DNA of 32,815 nucleotides from an uncultured Prolixibacteraceae bacterium (lineage in GTDB: Bacteria; Bacteroidota; Bacteroidia; Bacteroidales; Prolixibacteraceae). The notes beneath the pieces are model-generated. The model worked only from the letters and a program-made list of their open reading frames with translations. It was not told the origin of the DNA and did not search any database. Shown here piece after piece: positions 24,085 to 32,238 of this stretch (positions are counted from its first letter, which is position 1; each line of letters opens with the position of its first letter). The stretch is taken from contig CAJXZG010000064.1 of the NCBI GenBank assembly GCA_913063265.1, positions 1 to 32,815 on the forward strand. Reading direction: 5' to 3'. The translations under genes were made by a program, and so were the position numbers.

Positions 24085-25836
24085 TTAAGTTCTGTCAAAG
24101 TATTTGGTATGAAGCAAATGATGTGCTTTTTCGCTCATTGGTTCACCAAGGAATTCCTCATAAAGTTTAAGGATATGTGGATTTTCGTGTGATTTACGAA
24201 TCGCTTTTTTGCTATCTTCCTGATATATTGCTTTCTGACGTTTCTTAATTATATCTGCATTACCATGGTGATAAGGCTGACCACCACCACCGATACAACC
24301 ACCGGGGCAACTCATAATTTCTATGGCATGAAACTCGCTTTCACCTGCCTGAATTTCTTCAAGTAATTTTCGGGCATTTCCAAGTCCATGGGCAATACCA
24401 ATATTAATTGGTATTCCGTCAAAATCAATTGTGGCTTTTCTGATGCCTTCCATTCCACGTAATTCGTCAAAATCGATTTTTGGTAAATCCTTTTTAGTAT
24501 GAACTTCATATGCTGTTCTGACTGCTGCTTCAATAACACCTCCGGTTGTTCCAAAAATTACTGCCGCACCGGTTGATTCTCCCAAAGGATTATCAAACTC
24601 CTCGTTTGGTAAAGTATGGAAGTCGATATTTGAAAGTTTAATTAAGGCAGCGAGTTCACGAGTAGTAATGGCATGGTCTACATCAGGATTTGAATCTACC
24701 TTAAATTCATCACGTCCGCATTCGTATTTTTTAGCAACACACGGCATGATTGAAACTACTACTAAATCTTCACGTTTGATTCCTAATTTCTGTGCAAAAT
24801 AAGTTTTGGCAATCGATCCAAACATTTGCTGAGGCGAACGTGCTGTAGATGGAATATCCATTAAATCGGGAAACTGATGCTCAAAGAATTTCACCCACGC
24901 CGGGCAACAAGAAGTTAAAATGGGCAGTTTAACATCTTTATCACCTTCCAGGTGTTTTCCTATTCTGTTTAGTAACTCTGTTCCCTCTTCCATAATGGTA
25001 AGGTCGGCTGCAAAATCTGTATCAAACACATAATTGAAGCCTAATCTTCTTAGTGCCGACACTAATTTCCCTGTAACCAAAGTACCTGCCTCCATATCAA
25101 ATTCTTCACCCAAAGCAGCACGCACTGCCGGAGCAGTTTGTACTATTACCGTTTTTGTTGGATCAGAAAGTACCCTGACAACTTTGGCTGTTTCATCAAC
25201 TTCGGTTAAAGCGCCGGTTGGACAAACTGCAACACACTGGCCACAATACGTACAAACGGAGTGGTCAAGATTCATTTCAAAAGCAGGAGCTACAACAGAT
25301 TCAAAACCCCTGTTAATTGCTGAGAGAACACCAACGGTTTGTACTTCGTTGCACATCATTTCACAACGACGGCACATAATACATTTGTCAACTTCACGTA
25401 TAATTGCAGGAGAAGTATCTTCGCGGTAATGCGATTGTTCGCCCTGGTAATTCAATTTTCTGATTCCAAGATTGTGTGCCATATCCTGTAAATCGCAATT
25501 GCCGGATTTTGCACAAATTAAACAATCGGCAGGGTGATCTGAAAGAATTAGCTCCATTACCGTTCTTCTGGCATTGATGGCTCGAATCGAATGGGTTTTC
25601 ACTTCCATTCCTTCATTCACATCAGTACAACACGCAGGAGCAAGATTTCTTCTTCCCTCAACTTCAACAACACAAATTCGGCAACCACCCGGTTTATTTT
25701 CGATATTTAAATCGTCGAGTTTCATGTAACAAAGCGTTGGAATATCAACCCCGATTTCTTTTGCTGCCTGTAAAATTGTAGTTCCTTTTTTAACTACAAC
25801 TGATTTATTATCTATATTAAGTTTTACTGTATCCAT
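24085..25836 (-). CDS. hydA: Catalytic subunit of trimeric [FeFe] hydrogenase
   Basis: 583 aa. N-terminal [2Fe-2S] ferredoxin-like domain (Cys36, 52, 55, 69), His-ligated [4Fe-4S] (His101, Cys105, 108, 114), two more [4Fe-4S] clusters (Cys152/155/158/162 and 195/198/201/205), then the H-cluster domain. All three H-cluster motifs are intact: TSCCPAW (308-314, including the proton-shuttle Cys310 and ligand Cys311), MPCVAKKYE (364-372) and IMSCPGGCIGGGGQP (507-521). A C-terminal tail of about 60 residues follows, without the extra [2Fe-2S] domain some HydA proteins carry. With HydB and HydC it fits the M3-type group A hydrogenases that couple NADH and ferredoxin. The gap to hydB is 11 bp. Confidence 0.96.
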   Translation of the reverse strand: MDTVKLNIDNKSVVVKKGTTILQAAKEIGVDIPTLCYMKLDDLNIENKPGGCRICVVEVEGRRNLAPACCTDVNEGMEVKTHSIRAINARRTVMELILSDHPADCLICAKSGNCDLQDMAHNLGIRKLNYQGEQSHYREDTSPAIIREVDKCIMCRRCEMMCNEVQTVGVLSAINRGFESVVAPAFEMNLDHSVCTYCGQCVAVCPTGALTEVDETAKVVRVLSDPTKTVIVQTAPAVRAALGEEFDMEAGTLVTGKLVSALRRLGFNYVFDTDFAADLTIMEEGTELLNRIGKHLEGDKDVKLPILTSCCPAWVKFFEHQFPDLMDIPSTARSPQQMFGSIAKTYFAQKLGIKREDLVVVSIMPCVAKKYECGRDEFKVDSNPDVDHAITTRELAALIKLSNIDFHTLPNEEFDNPLGESTGAAVIFGTTGGVIEAAVRTAYEVHTKKDLPKIDFDELRGMEGIRKATIDFDGIPINIGIAHGLGNARKLLEEIQAGESEFHAIEIMSCPGGCIGGGGQPYHHGNADIIKKRQKAIYQEDSKKAIRKSHENPHILKLYEEFLGEPMSEKAHHLLHTKYFDRT

Positions 25837-25847
25837 TTGATTTCGAA

Positions 25848-27641
25848 TTAATTTACGGTAATAGCATTGAATTTACATTTATCGTAACAAACCCCGCATT
25901 TAATACATAGCGACTGGTCAATAAAATGCGGTGTACGGCGCTCGCCGGTAATTGCTCCAACCGGGCAATTTCTGAAACAAAGTGTACATCCGTTACAAAC
26001 ATCTTCAAGAATATCGTATCTAACCAGGGATTTACATTGCCCTGCCGGACATTTTCCTTCTTCAACATGTGACAGATATTCATCTTCGAAATTGGCAATG
26101 GTAGATAAAACCGGGTTTGGAGAAGATTGTCCCAATCCGCAAAGCGAAGTATCTTTAATTACATCACTTAAAACTTTTAACTTGTCGATATCTTCCAAAG
26201 TACCTTTTCCTTCTGTTACTTTATCAAGTATTTCAAAAAGTCGCTTATTACCTATTCTGCAAGGATTACATTTTCCACAGGATTCTTCCAAAGTAAATTC
26301 GAGATAGAATTTTGCTATGGAAACCATACAATCGTCTTCATCCATAACAATCATTCCACCCGAACCCATCATTGAGCCTGCGCTTAGAAGGTTTTCGTAA
26401 TCAATTGGTGTATCCAGAAAGTCCTTGGTTAAACATCCTCCCGATGGACCACCGGTTTGTACCGCTTTAAATTCCTTGCCATCTTTAATTCCACCACCAA
26501 TGTCATAAATTACTTCACGCAAAGTAGTTCCCATTGGTACTTCAATCAAACCAACATTGTTTATTTTACCCGCCAATGCAAACACTTTTGTACCCTTCGA
26601 TTTGTCAGTACCTATTTTGCTAAACCATGCTGCTCCCTTATTTATAATTACAGGAATATTGGCAAAAGTTTCAACATTATTTACGTTGGTTGGTTTTTCC
26701 ATATAACCCGAAACCGAAGGGAACGGAGGTTTGACTGTTGGTTCTCCGCGCAGACCTTCCATGGAGTGTATCAGTGCAGTTTCCTCGCCACAAACAAATG
26801 CGCCGGCACCATAGCGCAATTCAATTTTAAAATTGAAATCGGCACCCAGTATTTTGTCACCCAGTAATCCGTATTCTTCAGCTTGTTTAATAGCTGTTTT
26901 TAATCTTTCAATAGCCAGTGGATACTCTGCCCTGATATAAACCAAACCGGTATCGGCTCCAATACAATAACCACAAATCGCCATGGCTTCAATAACCGAA
27001 TGCGGATCGCCTTCCAGAATTGAACGATCCATAAAAGCTCCCGGGTCGCCCTCATCAGCATTACAAACCACATATTTTTGATCTGACTCTACTTTTCGTG
27101 TAATTTCCCATTTTAATCCGGTTGGGAAACCACCTCCACCGCGGCCTCTTAAGCCTGAATCTTTAATAATATTGGTTGTTTCTTCAGGTGTATATTCCGA
27201 AAGACATTTCCCCAAAGCCATGTAACCATCGCGGCTGATATATTCTTCAATATTTTCAGGATTGATAAAACCACAATTTCGAAGAGCAATACGGATTTGT
27301 TTTTTGTAAAAATCCATGTCTTGCGATTCGCTTATAACTTCGCCTGAAACCGGTTCTTTATAAAGTAATCTTTTTACAGGTCGGCCTTTTAGTATGTGCT
27401 CTTTTACGATTTCTTCAATATCTTTGGCTGCCACGCTGACATAGAAAGTATTATCGGGTAAAACTTTTATAATCGGCCCTTTTTCGCAAAAACCAAAACA
27501 TCCGGTAAAAAGCACCTGAACTTCATCTTCCAAATCGAATTCAGAGATAAAGTGGTTAAATTTTTCTTTGATTTCGTTGCTTTCCGAAGCCTTACACCCT
27601 GTACCTCCACAAATAAGGATGTGCATTCTGTAATCGGTCAT
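25848..27641 (-). CDS. hydB: Flavin- and NAD-binding hydrogenase subunit HydB (NuoF-like)
   Basis: 597 aa. Order: N-terminal thioredoxin-like [2Fe-2S] domain (Cys11, 16, 48, 52), FMN/NAD domain (GRGGGGFPTGLKWE at 166-179, NADEGDPGAFMDR), SLBB domain, the [4Fe-4S] motif ESCGKCNPCRIG plus a later Cys, and a C-terminal 2x[4Fe-4S] ferredoxin (CNGCTLCFRNC and CIKCGVCYDKC). This domain order is characteristic of bifurcating HydB and HndC, rather than of complex I NuoF, which lacks the C-terminal ferredoxin. It oxidises or reduces NAD(H) and is the site of electron bifurcation in the studied homologues. Next to hydA (11 bp). Confidence 0.96.
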   Translation of the reverse strand: MTDYRMHILICGGTGCKASESNEIKEKFNHFISEFDLEDEVQVLFTGCFGFCEKGPIIKVLPDNTFYVSVAAKDIEEIVKEHILKGRPVKRLLYKEPVSGEVISESQDMDFYKKQIRIALRNCGFINPENIEEYISRDGYMALGKCLSEYTPEETTNIIKDSGLRGRGGGGFPTGLKWEITRKVESDQKYVVCNADEGDPGAFMDRSILEGDPHSVIEAMAICGYCIGADTGLVYIRAEYPLAIERLKTAIKQAEEYGLLGDKILGADFNFKIELRYGAGAFVCGEETALIHSMEGLRGEPTVKPPFPSVSGYMEKPTNVNNVETFANIPVIINKGAAWFSKIGTDKSKGTKVFALAGKINNVGLIEVPMGTTLREVIYDIGGGIKDGKEFKAVQTGGPSGGCLTKDFLDTPIDYENLLSAGSMMGSGGMIVMDEDDCMVSIAKFYLEFTLEESCGKCNPCRIGNKRLFEILDKVTEGKGTLEDIDKLKVLSDVIKDTSLCGLGQSSPNPVLSTIANFEDEYLSHVEEGKCPAGQCKSLVRYDILEDVCNGCTLCFRNCPVGAITGERRTPHFIDQSLCIKCGVCYDKCKFNAITVN

Positions 27642-27662
27642 ATTTTATGAGTTGATGATTTT

Positions 27663-28058
27663 TTATTCGTCGATTGTTTTAAAAGAAATAGGAATAATCC
27701 CATCTACCAGCTTACCTTTTTTAATGTAGGTATCGATAATTTCTTCCGCCTTGTTTTTATTAACGTATCCAAAAACTACCGGCTCTTTTCCGGGTAGAAT
27801 AACTTCAACTGTGGGTTCGGCATAACAGTATCCCATACATCCGGTTTGAGTAACCACAGCATCAACAGCCTGTAATTCCAATTCTTCGATAAAGAATTTC
27901 ATGGTATCTTTTGCTCCAGATGCAATTCCACAAGTTGCCATTCCAACTTTAACCTGAACAAACTGTTCCGGGTTATCACTATTCTCCCGGAGTTTCATCT
28001 TTGATTGTACTTCCTCCTTGATTTTTTTCAAATCGGAAAGTGATTTTATTTTTGACAT
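27663..28058 (-). CDS. Small thioredoxin-like [2Fe-2S] ferredoxin of hydrogenase locus
   Basis: 131 aa. An N-terminal helical stretch (KSLSDLKKIKEEVQSKMKLRE) leads into a thioredoxin-like ferredoxin fold with VGMATCGIASGAKD and VVTQTGCMGYCYAEPTVEV. Only three cysteines are visible (43, 74, 78); the first Cys of the usual C-x4-C pair is Val38. As far as I recall, small ferredoxins in other hydrogenase loci have the same MxTCGIA form, so this may be normal for the subfamily. It is 21 bp upstream of hydB and probably passes electrons between the HydABC core and another partner. Confidence 0.82.
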   Translation of the reverse strand: MSKIKSLSDLKKIKEEVQSKMKLRENSDNPEQFVQVKVGMATCGIASGAKDTMKFFIEELELQAVDAVVTQTGCMGYCYAEPTVEVILPGKEPVVFGYVNKNKAEEIIDTYIKKGKLVDGIIPISFKTIDE

Positions 28059-28136
28059 TTTTTGGGTTGTTTATGTCTTAACCTGCATTCGATGATAAAT
28101 TCTCATCAGATTTTCAATCGAAATTAGGCTAATAGG
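28059..28136. other. Short gap between the GHKL ATPase and ferredoxin genes
   Basis: The 78 bp contain ordinary AT-rich sequence with a weak inverted repeat (TGATAAATTCTCATCA). There is no convincing promoter, and co-transcription with the upstream genes is likely. Confidence 0.3.
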
Positions 28137-28676
28137 TTATTGAATCTCTTTAATACTATTTTTAATGTAATCGGTTATTGCTTCTCTAATTTCTTTTTGT
28201 TGTAAGGAGACCCCTTCCAGATTTTCTCTAATTTCATTCGAACTCAGTTCAAATCTTCCTTTTTCGGTGCTATGAATATATTTTAATTCAATATTTTCAT
28301 TTCCCAAAAGACTTAAATATATTGTATTCCAGACGTCTCCCAATTCAGGCCGGTCGATGTTTGAAAGCTGAAAATCAGCTTCAACTGATGTACCTTCTCC
28401 GGGTTCCGAAGAAATAATAAAACTGCCATTTGACATCTCTGCATTTTGTTTTAGTAAGGGCAGTCCAAGTCCTACTTTTCTGGTATTTCGTGATGTAAAG
28501 AACGGGTCGGTTGCTTTGCTTAAAGTTTCCTTATTCATTCCGCAACCATTATCGGTTATTTTCAGGGTACAAAGATCTTTATTTTTATTAAAATCGACCA
28601 TGATTTCAATCAATGTTGCCTCAGCCTTAACTGAGTTTTGAATAATATCCAGAATGTGATCTGACAAAGTTTTCAT
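28137..28676 (-). CDS. Stand-alone GHKL (histidine-kinase-like) ATPase
   Basis: 179 aa. The HATPase_c fold is clear: N-box DHILDIIQNSVKAEAT, G1 KITDNGCGMNKE, F-box DPFFTSR, and G2 KVGLGLPLLKQNAEMSNGSF followed by GEGTSVEADF. There is no dimerisation/phospho-acceptor (H-box) domain, no sensor and no membrane segment, so it is a detached catalytic domain rather than a complete kinase. The about 60 C-terminal residues are helical with no known motif. It overlaps the PHP gene by 4 bp (ATGA). In similar loci such ATPases are part of the predicted hydrogenase-linked signalling set; target unknown. Confidence 0.85.
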   Translation of the reverse strand: MKTLSDHILDIIQNSVKAEATLIEIMVDFNKNKDLCTLKITDNGCGMNKETLSKATDPFFTSRNTRKVGLGLPLLKQNAEMSNGSFIISSEPGEGTSVEADFQLSNIDRPELGDVWNTIYLSLLGNENIELKYIHSTEKGRFELSSNEIRENLEGVSLQQKEIREAITDYIKNSIKEIQ

Positions 28677-29554
28677 GACGTACTAACGAACCTGCCATTT
28701 TGCTGATTAAGAGCCATCTTAATCTCCAAAAAGCTAATTTTTTCAATATTAAAAAATGTATAAACTTTACCAATTTGATTTATAAAATGTGAATCGGAAT
28801 TTTGAACAATTGAAATTTTGTTTTCTACAACATAATGTTTTCTAACATCTTTTTCTGAATTGTTGGCGGAAATTCCCAGGGCATCAAACTTTAAACCAGG
28901 CGGAATAATTCCCAATTGATTAAAAAGTCCAAATGCCGGACGGTCGACATGTGCCGGTATAAAAATACCATTCAGACTTTCTACTTTTATTTGTATTTCG
29001 GTGATTCCCGATTTTAAAGCAGCCGGAAGATAATTGGGAACCAGTTCTTTAATTTCTTCTTTTTCATCAATTACCGGCTGGTAACCAAAATGACCATCGG
29101 GGTTTGGGATGTGTGTAATTTTTGAATCAACAAATTCCTGAAATTCATTCAATTGATTTTCAAACTCAAAAAACGCCAGACAATGTACTTCTTCCTTTGT
29201 AGTGACTTCAGCTCCGGTTAAAACAAAAATATTTTCTTTTTCAGCCAGATTTTTAACCAATAATGCATTTTTAGTTGAGTTATGATCGGTAATTCCGATT
29301 ATTTGAAGTCCTTCTGATTTTGCTTTTTTTATGATGTTCTTTGGGGTCATTTCCAAATCTGCACAGGGAGATAATAGTGTGTGAATGTGTAAGTCTGCTT
29401 TGTATTTTTGAGACAAGGCATGCCTTGTCTTTACTGTACGTTCTTCGAAACTTTGTCTTGAGTTTCCTTCTTTTTGCTGTATAGACAGGGCATGCCCTGT
29501 CTCTTCAAACTTTCTTTCCTCTTGAGAATTACTTTTTTCTTTCATAACTCCCAT
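28673..29554 (-). CDS. PHP-domain phosphoesterase with a REP-derived N-terminal extension
   Basis: 293 aa. The PHP fold begins at residue 52 with ADLHIHTLLSPCADLEM (His55 and His57 as metal ligands), continues with GITDHNSTKNA, VLTGAEVTTKEEVHCLAFF, GIFIPAHVDRPAFG and IVQNSDSHFINQIG, so all four PHP motifs are present. Residues 1-51 are unlike other PHP proteins: they contain ETGHALSIQ and KTRHALSQK, each encoded by a 20-bp palindrome (29483-29502 and 29411-29430). Two starts fit: ATG 29554 or ATG 29545, the latter overlapping the TGA of the RAYT gene. The family hydrolyses phosphoesters of nucleotides or sugars; this one is in a hydrogenase signalling operon. The native start may have been lost when the transposase inserted. 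Confidence 0.87.
   Translation of the reverse strand: MGVMKEKSNSQEERKFEETGHALSIQQKEGNSRQSFEERTVKTRHALSQKYKADLHIHTLLSPCADLEMTPKNIIKKAKSEGLQIIGITDHNSTKNALLVKNLAEKENIFVLTGAEVTTKEEVHCLAFFEFENQLNEFQEFVDSKITHIPNPDGHFGYQPVIDEKEEIKELVPNYLPAALKSGITEIQIKVESLNGIFIPAHVDRPAFGLFNQLGIIPPGLKFDALGISANNSEKDVRKHYVVENKISIVQNSDSHFINQIGKVYTFFNIEKISFLEIKMALNQQNGRFVSTS
29411..29502. repeat. REP-like palindrome pair inside the PHP gene
   Basis: AGACAAGGCATGCCTTGTCT (29411-29430) and AGACAGGGCATGCCCTGTCT (29483-29502), both perfect, are separated by 52 bp. The start-to-start distance of 72 bp keeps both in the same reading frame, and neither contains a stop on the coded strand. The intergenic copy at 12137-12200 has a 24-bp spacer (44-bp period). 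Confidence 0.85.
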
Positions 29555-30120
29555 TTTTTATTTAACGAATCCTTATCCCAGTTTGAAATGTTATTTGCGA
29601 TATAACTACTAATATTTATCAACGATTTCTCATCGCGTATAATTTGATCATAAAACCTACTTTGCCAGGAAAAACGATAGTTAAGTCGATGTGCATGTTT
29701 TAAAATTGCCGATTTGTAAGAACCAATAATTGACGACAATGCGTTCTTTTCTTGTTTTCCTTTTCTTTTTTCACCGGGAGAATTATCAGATTTTTTATCT
29801 AAAAAAAACACTTCCATTTCTCGAATTCCAGTCTCATAATTTTCAGGATTTTTTATTCCTAGAATTCCATGAACATGATTTGGCATCACTACAAACTGGT
29901 CGAGTTCAACAAAGTCAAAATGATTTTTAATCTCATACCACAAAATATCAGCAATAGATCCCAGGTTTGAAAGATACATATGTCCCTTTTCTATTTCTCC
30001 AAAATACTCTTCCTGACCTTGTGTATTTATAGTTACGAAATACAGACCATTCCTGGAATAATCCCAGTTTTGCAAACGGGTTGAAGAAATTCTGTATCTA
30101 TCCTGAAATCGATGGGACAT
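29542..30120 (-). CDS. REP-associated tyrosine transposase (RAYT, IS200/Y1-like)
   Basis: 192 aa, Y1-transposase fold. It carries the HUH motif in VVMPNHVHGIL (His82-x-His84), the RAYT-like N-terminal RISSTRLQNWDYSRNGLYFVT, and the catalytic tyrosine region RFSWQSRFYDQIIRDEKSL (Tyr157), with the conserved W-Q-S-R-F pattern typical of Bacteroidota RAYTs. These enzymes mobilise or nick short REP palindromes; one such pair lies just downstream (29411-29502). The gene sits inside the hydrogenase operon on the same strand; its stop overlaps a start codon of the PHP gene. No terminal inverted repeats of a full IS are seen. Length is normal and the frame is intact. Confidence 0.9.
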   Translation of the reverse strand: MSHRFQDRYRISSTRLQNWDYSRNGLYFVTINTQGQEEYFGEIEKGHMYLSNLGSIADILWYEIKNHFDFVELDQFVVMPNHVHGILGIKNPENYETGIREMEVFFLDKKSDNSPGEKRKGKQEKNALSSIIGSYKSAILKHAHRLNYRFSWQSRFYDQIIRDEKSLINISSYIANNISNWDKDSLNKKWEL

Positions 30121-30134
30121 TATTTTGATTATCT

Positions 30135-30470
30135 CTATTTTTCCAATTCCCTGTATAATCTACCAGCCATATCAAAAGTCTCCATACTTGTTCCTAATAA
30201 AGGAATTCCTTCTTCCTTGCTGTGTTTCAAAGTATCTTCATCCGGTTGCAAATCTTTAACCAAAATTACTGCTGCAAGGTCTTTTAAAGAAGCAATGGCC
30301 ATTACATTTTGGTGGGTTTGTAATGTAATCCAGACTTCTCCTTCTGCGGCATTACCCATAACATCGCTCAACAGATCAGAGACATACCCACCCTTAATTT
30401 CATTTTGTAGCCCGTTCTCTCCTGAGAAAACTTTTAAATCAAATTTTTCAACTAAATCAGAAACCTTCAT
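30135..30470 (-). CDS. DRTGG-domain protein, downstream copy
   Basis: 111 aa. It shows the DRTGG-fold signature: MKVSDLVEKFDLKVFSG, GGYVSDLLSDVMGNAAEGEVWITLQTHQNVMAIASLKDLAAVILV. The fold is found as a regulatory/ligand-binding domain next to CBS domains and phosphotransacetylase-like enzymes. It has no enzymatic motif. The gene overlaps the end of the HydS-like gene by 14 bp, and a second DRTGG-like protein is encoded at the other end of the group (32239-32583). Function in sensing a small ligand is inferred. Confidence 0.75.
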   Translation of the reverse strand: MKVSDLVEKFDLKVFSGENGLQNEIKGGYVSDLLSDVMGNAAEGEVWITLQTHQNVMAIASLKDLAAVILVKDLQPDEDTLKHSKEEGIPLLGTSMETFDMAGRLYRELEK

Positions 30471-31824
30471 TTCTCCCTCCTTTTATATTACAATCAGCAT
30501 CGAAACGATTTTTTCCCCAACTGCTTTCCAGGTTTTTTAGTCCCCGTTCCAATGTTATTTTATTTTCTTTTAAATATCTTTTCTGAAGAAAAACGCAATC
30601 GGTCATTTTTGCTTTTCCCTGTACCATATCTTCAGCCAATGCATGGCAATTGGGAGCACCACATCCACCACAGTCGATTGCAGGCAACTGACAAAGAATT
30701 TTTTCAACCTTTTGCATTTTTTCAAGTGACTTTACTCTGTCTTTATCCAGTGCAAAAACATAATCAGGTTCTATTTTTTCTGCCTCAAGTTTCTCTTTTA
30801 ATAACTTCGAAGTCGTACCTTCCACTTCTATTTTATTGGCAAAAGGATAGCGTTTTGAACGTTTCTGCAAACGTTCTACAGTTAAAAACCGGTTTCCTGT
30901 TAAAAGGATTCCACCGGCACATCCCTGGTTACACGATTTTAAATCAAGAAAATCGAGTTCAGGAACTTCGCCATTTTCCAATCTTTCTAAAAATTTCACC
31001 ACATTATGAATTCCATCGATTGCCATTGATTTTTTAGAAAAATGACGTGCCTCACCCCGGGGCAAACTCCAAATAATACCATCACGACTTAAATTTTTTC
31101 TGGCTGAGGAGGTATCTTTTTTCTCGCTCTTTTTAATGACTTTCATGATTCGATTGTACAGCTCATTCATATTGATTAAACCATCAACAATTGAATCTTT
31201 TTCGCCAAGCGGATGTTTTACCGCTGCCATTTTTGCCGAACAGGGAGATACGTAAAATAACCCAGTTTCCTTTCGTGAAATTCCTTCTTCTGTTAACTTT
31301 TCTATTGCAAAGTTTGCAGCAAGATCGTGTGGTGCTTTTACCGAAATAATTTGCTTTACCAATGACGGATATTTGCATTGAATTAAGCGCACGACCGCCG
31401 GACAAAATGACGAAATCAGGGGTTTATTATTTGCCTCAGCAACTTTTTGTTTGATGGATTCTACAAGTACATCGATAGGTTGTTCAACCTCGAAAATATG
31501 GGTAAAACCAAGCTCAAACAAAGCTTCGTAAATCATTCCTTCAGAATAAACTTCAGGAAACTGACCAATCATAACCGCTGGAAACAACACTACCCGGTGT
31601 TGATAATTCTTTATTTGCTTAAGGCTATCTTGCTCAACATAAAAGGCTGTTACCGGGCAAGCCCGTAAACAGTTTCCACAATCGACACATCGTTCAGCAC
31701 TAATTACTGCCTTACCGTTTCTAATTCGAATGGCTTCTGTTGGGCACGATTTCATACAATGTGTGCAACCAAAACATTTTTTGGTGTCGACTTTTATTGC
31801 ATGATATTTTAGATTGTGCTTCAT
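30457..31824 (-). CDS. HydS-like [FeFe]-hydrogenase domain protein with degenerate H-cluster site
   Basis: 455 aa. Two [4Fe-4S] ferredoxin motifs (Cys17/20/23/27 and 46/49/52/56) precede a hydrogenase large-subunit C-terminal domain and a four-cysteine FeS domain (Cys385/388/393/410), as in RnfB and CO-dehydrogenase partner proteins. The H-cluster motifs are altered: SSFCPAV (138-144; the proton-shuttle Cys is Phe140, ligand Cys141 kept), SPCSAKMAA (193-201; Met and Glu missing) and KSCNQGCAGGI (296-306; no GGGQP). The four ligand cysteines (141, 195, 298, 302) are kept, so a cluster may bind but fast catalysis is unlikely. This fits a sensory hydrogenase. No PAS domain is present. Overlaps the next gene. 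Confidence 0.85.
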   Translation of the reverse strand: MKHNLKYHAIKVDTKKCFGCTHCMKSCPTEAIRIRNGKAVISAERCVDCGNCLRACPVTAFYVEQDSLKQIKNYQHRVVLFPAVMIGQFPEVYSEGMIYEALFELGFTHIFEVEQPIDVLVESIKQKVAEANNKPLISSFCPAVVRLIQCKYPSLVKQIISVKAPHDLAANFAIEKLTEEGISRKETGLFYVSPCSAKMAAVKHPLGEKDSIVDGLINMNELYNRIMKVIKKSEKKDTSSARKNLSRDGIIWSLPRGEARHFSKKSMAIDGIHNVVKFLERLENGEVPELDFLDLKSCNQGCAGGILLTGNRFLTVERLQKRSKRYPFANKIEVEGTTSKLLKEKLEAEKIEPDYVFALDKDRVKSLEKMQKVEKILCQLPAIDCGGCGAPNCHALAEDMVQGKAKMTDCVFLQKRYLKENKITLERGLKNLESSWGKNRFDADCNIKGGRNEGF

Positions 31825-32234
31825 TAAAAACGGTTTGTAAAACTTAAAGAGGTTCCTTTTTCAAGTTCACTTTCAATAGTCATTTCATCTGTATTCTTCT
31901 TAATATTCGGCAATCCCATTCCGGCACCAAATCCCATTTCACGTACTTCTTTAGAAGCGGTTGAGAATCCCACTGTCATGGCTTGTTCGATATTCGTAAT
32001 TCCCGGGCCATCATCAACAACCCGTACATTAATTTCACTAGAGTTTATTTGTGCAAATAGTCTTCCACCAACCGAATGTGCTACCACATTAACTTCTGCT
32101 TCGTACACCGCAACAACAATTCGTTTTATTATTTTGGGGTCAATTCCCAATTGTTTCAATACCTTTTTAATTTTGCTTGAAGCTCTACCGGCCAAATTAA
32201 AATCGCCACCTACTATATCAAATTTCAACTCCAT
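31824..32234 (-). CDS. RsbT/RsbW-type switch ATPase
   Basis: 136 aa, HATPase_c fold of the anti-sigma/switch-kinase group. N-box VVAVYEAEVNVVAHSVGG, G1 VVDDGPGITNI, and G2 EMGFGAGMGLPNIKKNTDEM are all present; nothing else is attached. These kinases phosphorylate STAS proteins or bind sigma factors, but no STAS, SpoIIE-type phosphatase or sigma factor gene lies in the window. Its stop overlaps the start region of the HydS-like gene by 1 bp, so they are co-transcribed and probably co-functional. Confidence 0.87.
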   Translation of the reverse strand: MELKFDIVGGDFNLAGRASSKIKKVLKQLGIDPKIIKRIVVAVYEAEVNVVAHSVGGRLFAQINSSEINVRVVDDGPGITNIEQAMTVGFSTASKEVREMGFGAGMGLPNIKKNTDEMTIESELEKGTSLSFTNRF

Positions 32235-32238
32235 TTTT

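Noticed and set aside
23529..24098. Longer hydC start at TTG 24098
   Set aside because: It would overlap the end of hydA by 14 bp and add 20 residues that do not look like NuoE; the ATG at 24038 gives the usual N-terminus.
25034..25429. 131-codon plus-strand frame opposite hydA
   Set aside because: Shadow of the cluster-binding part of hydA; no protein family resemblance.
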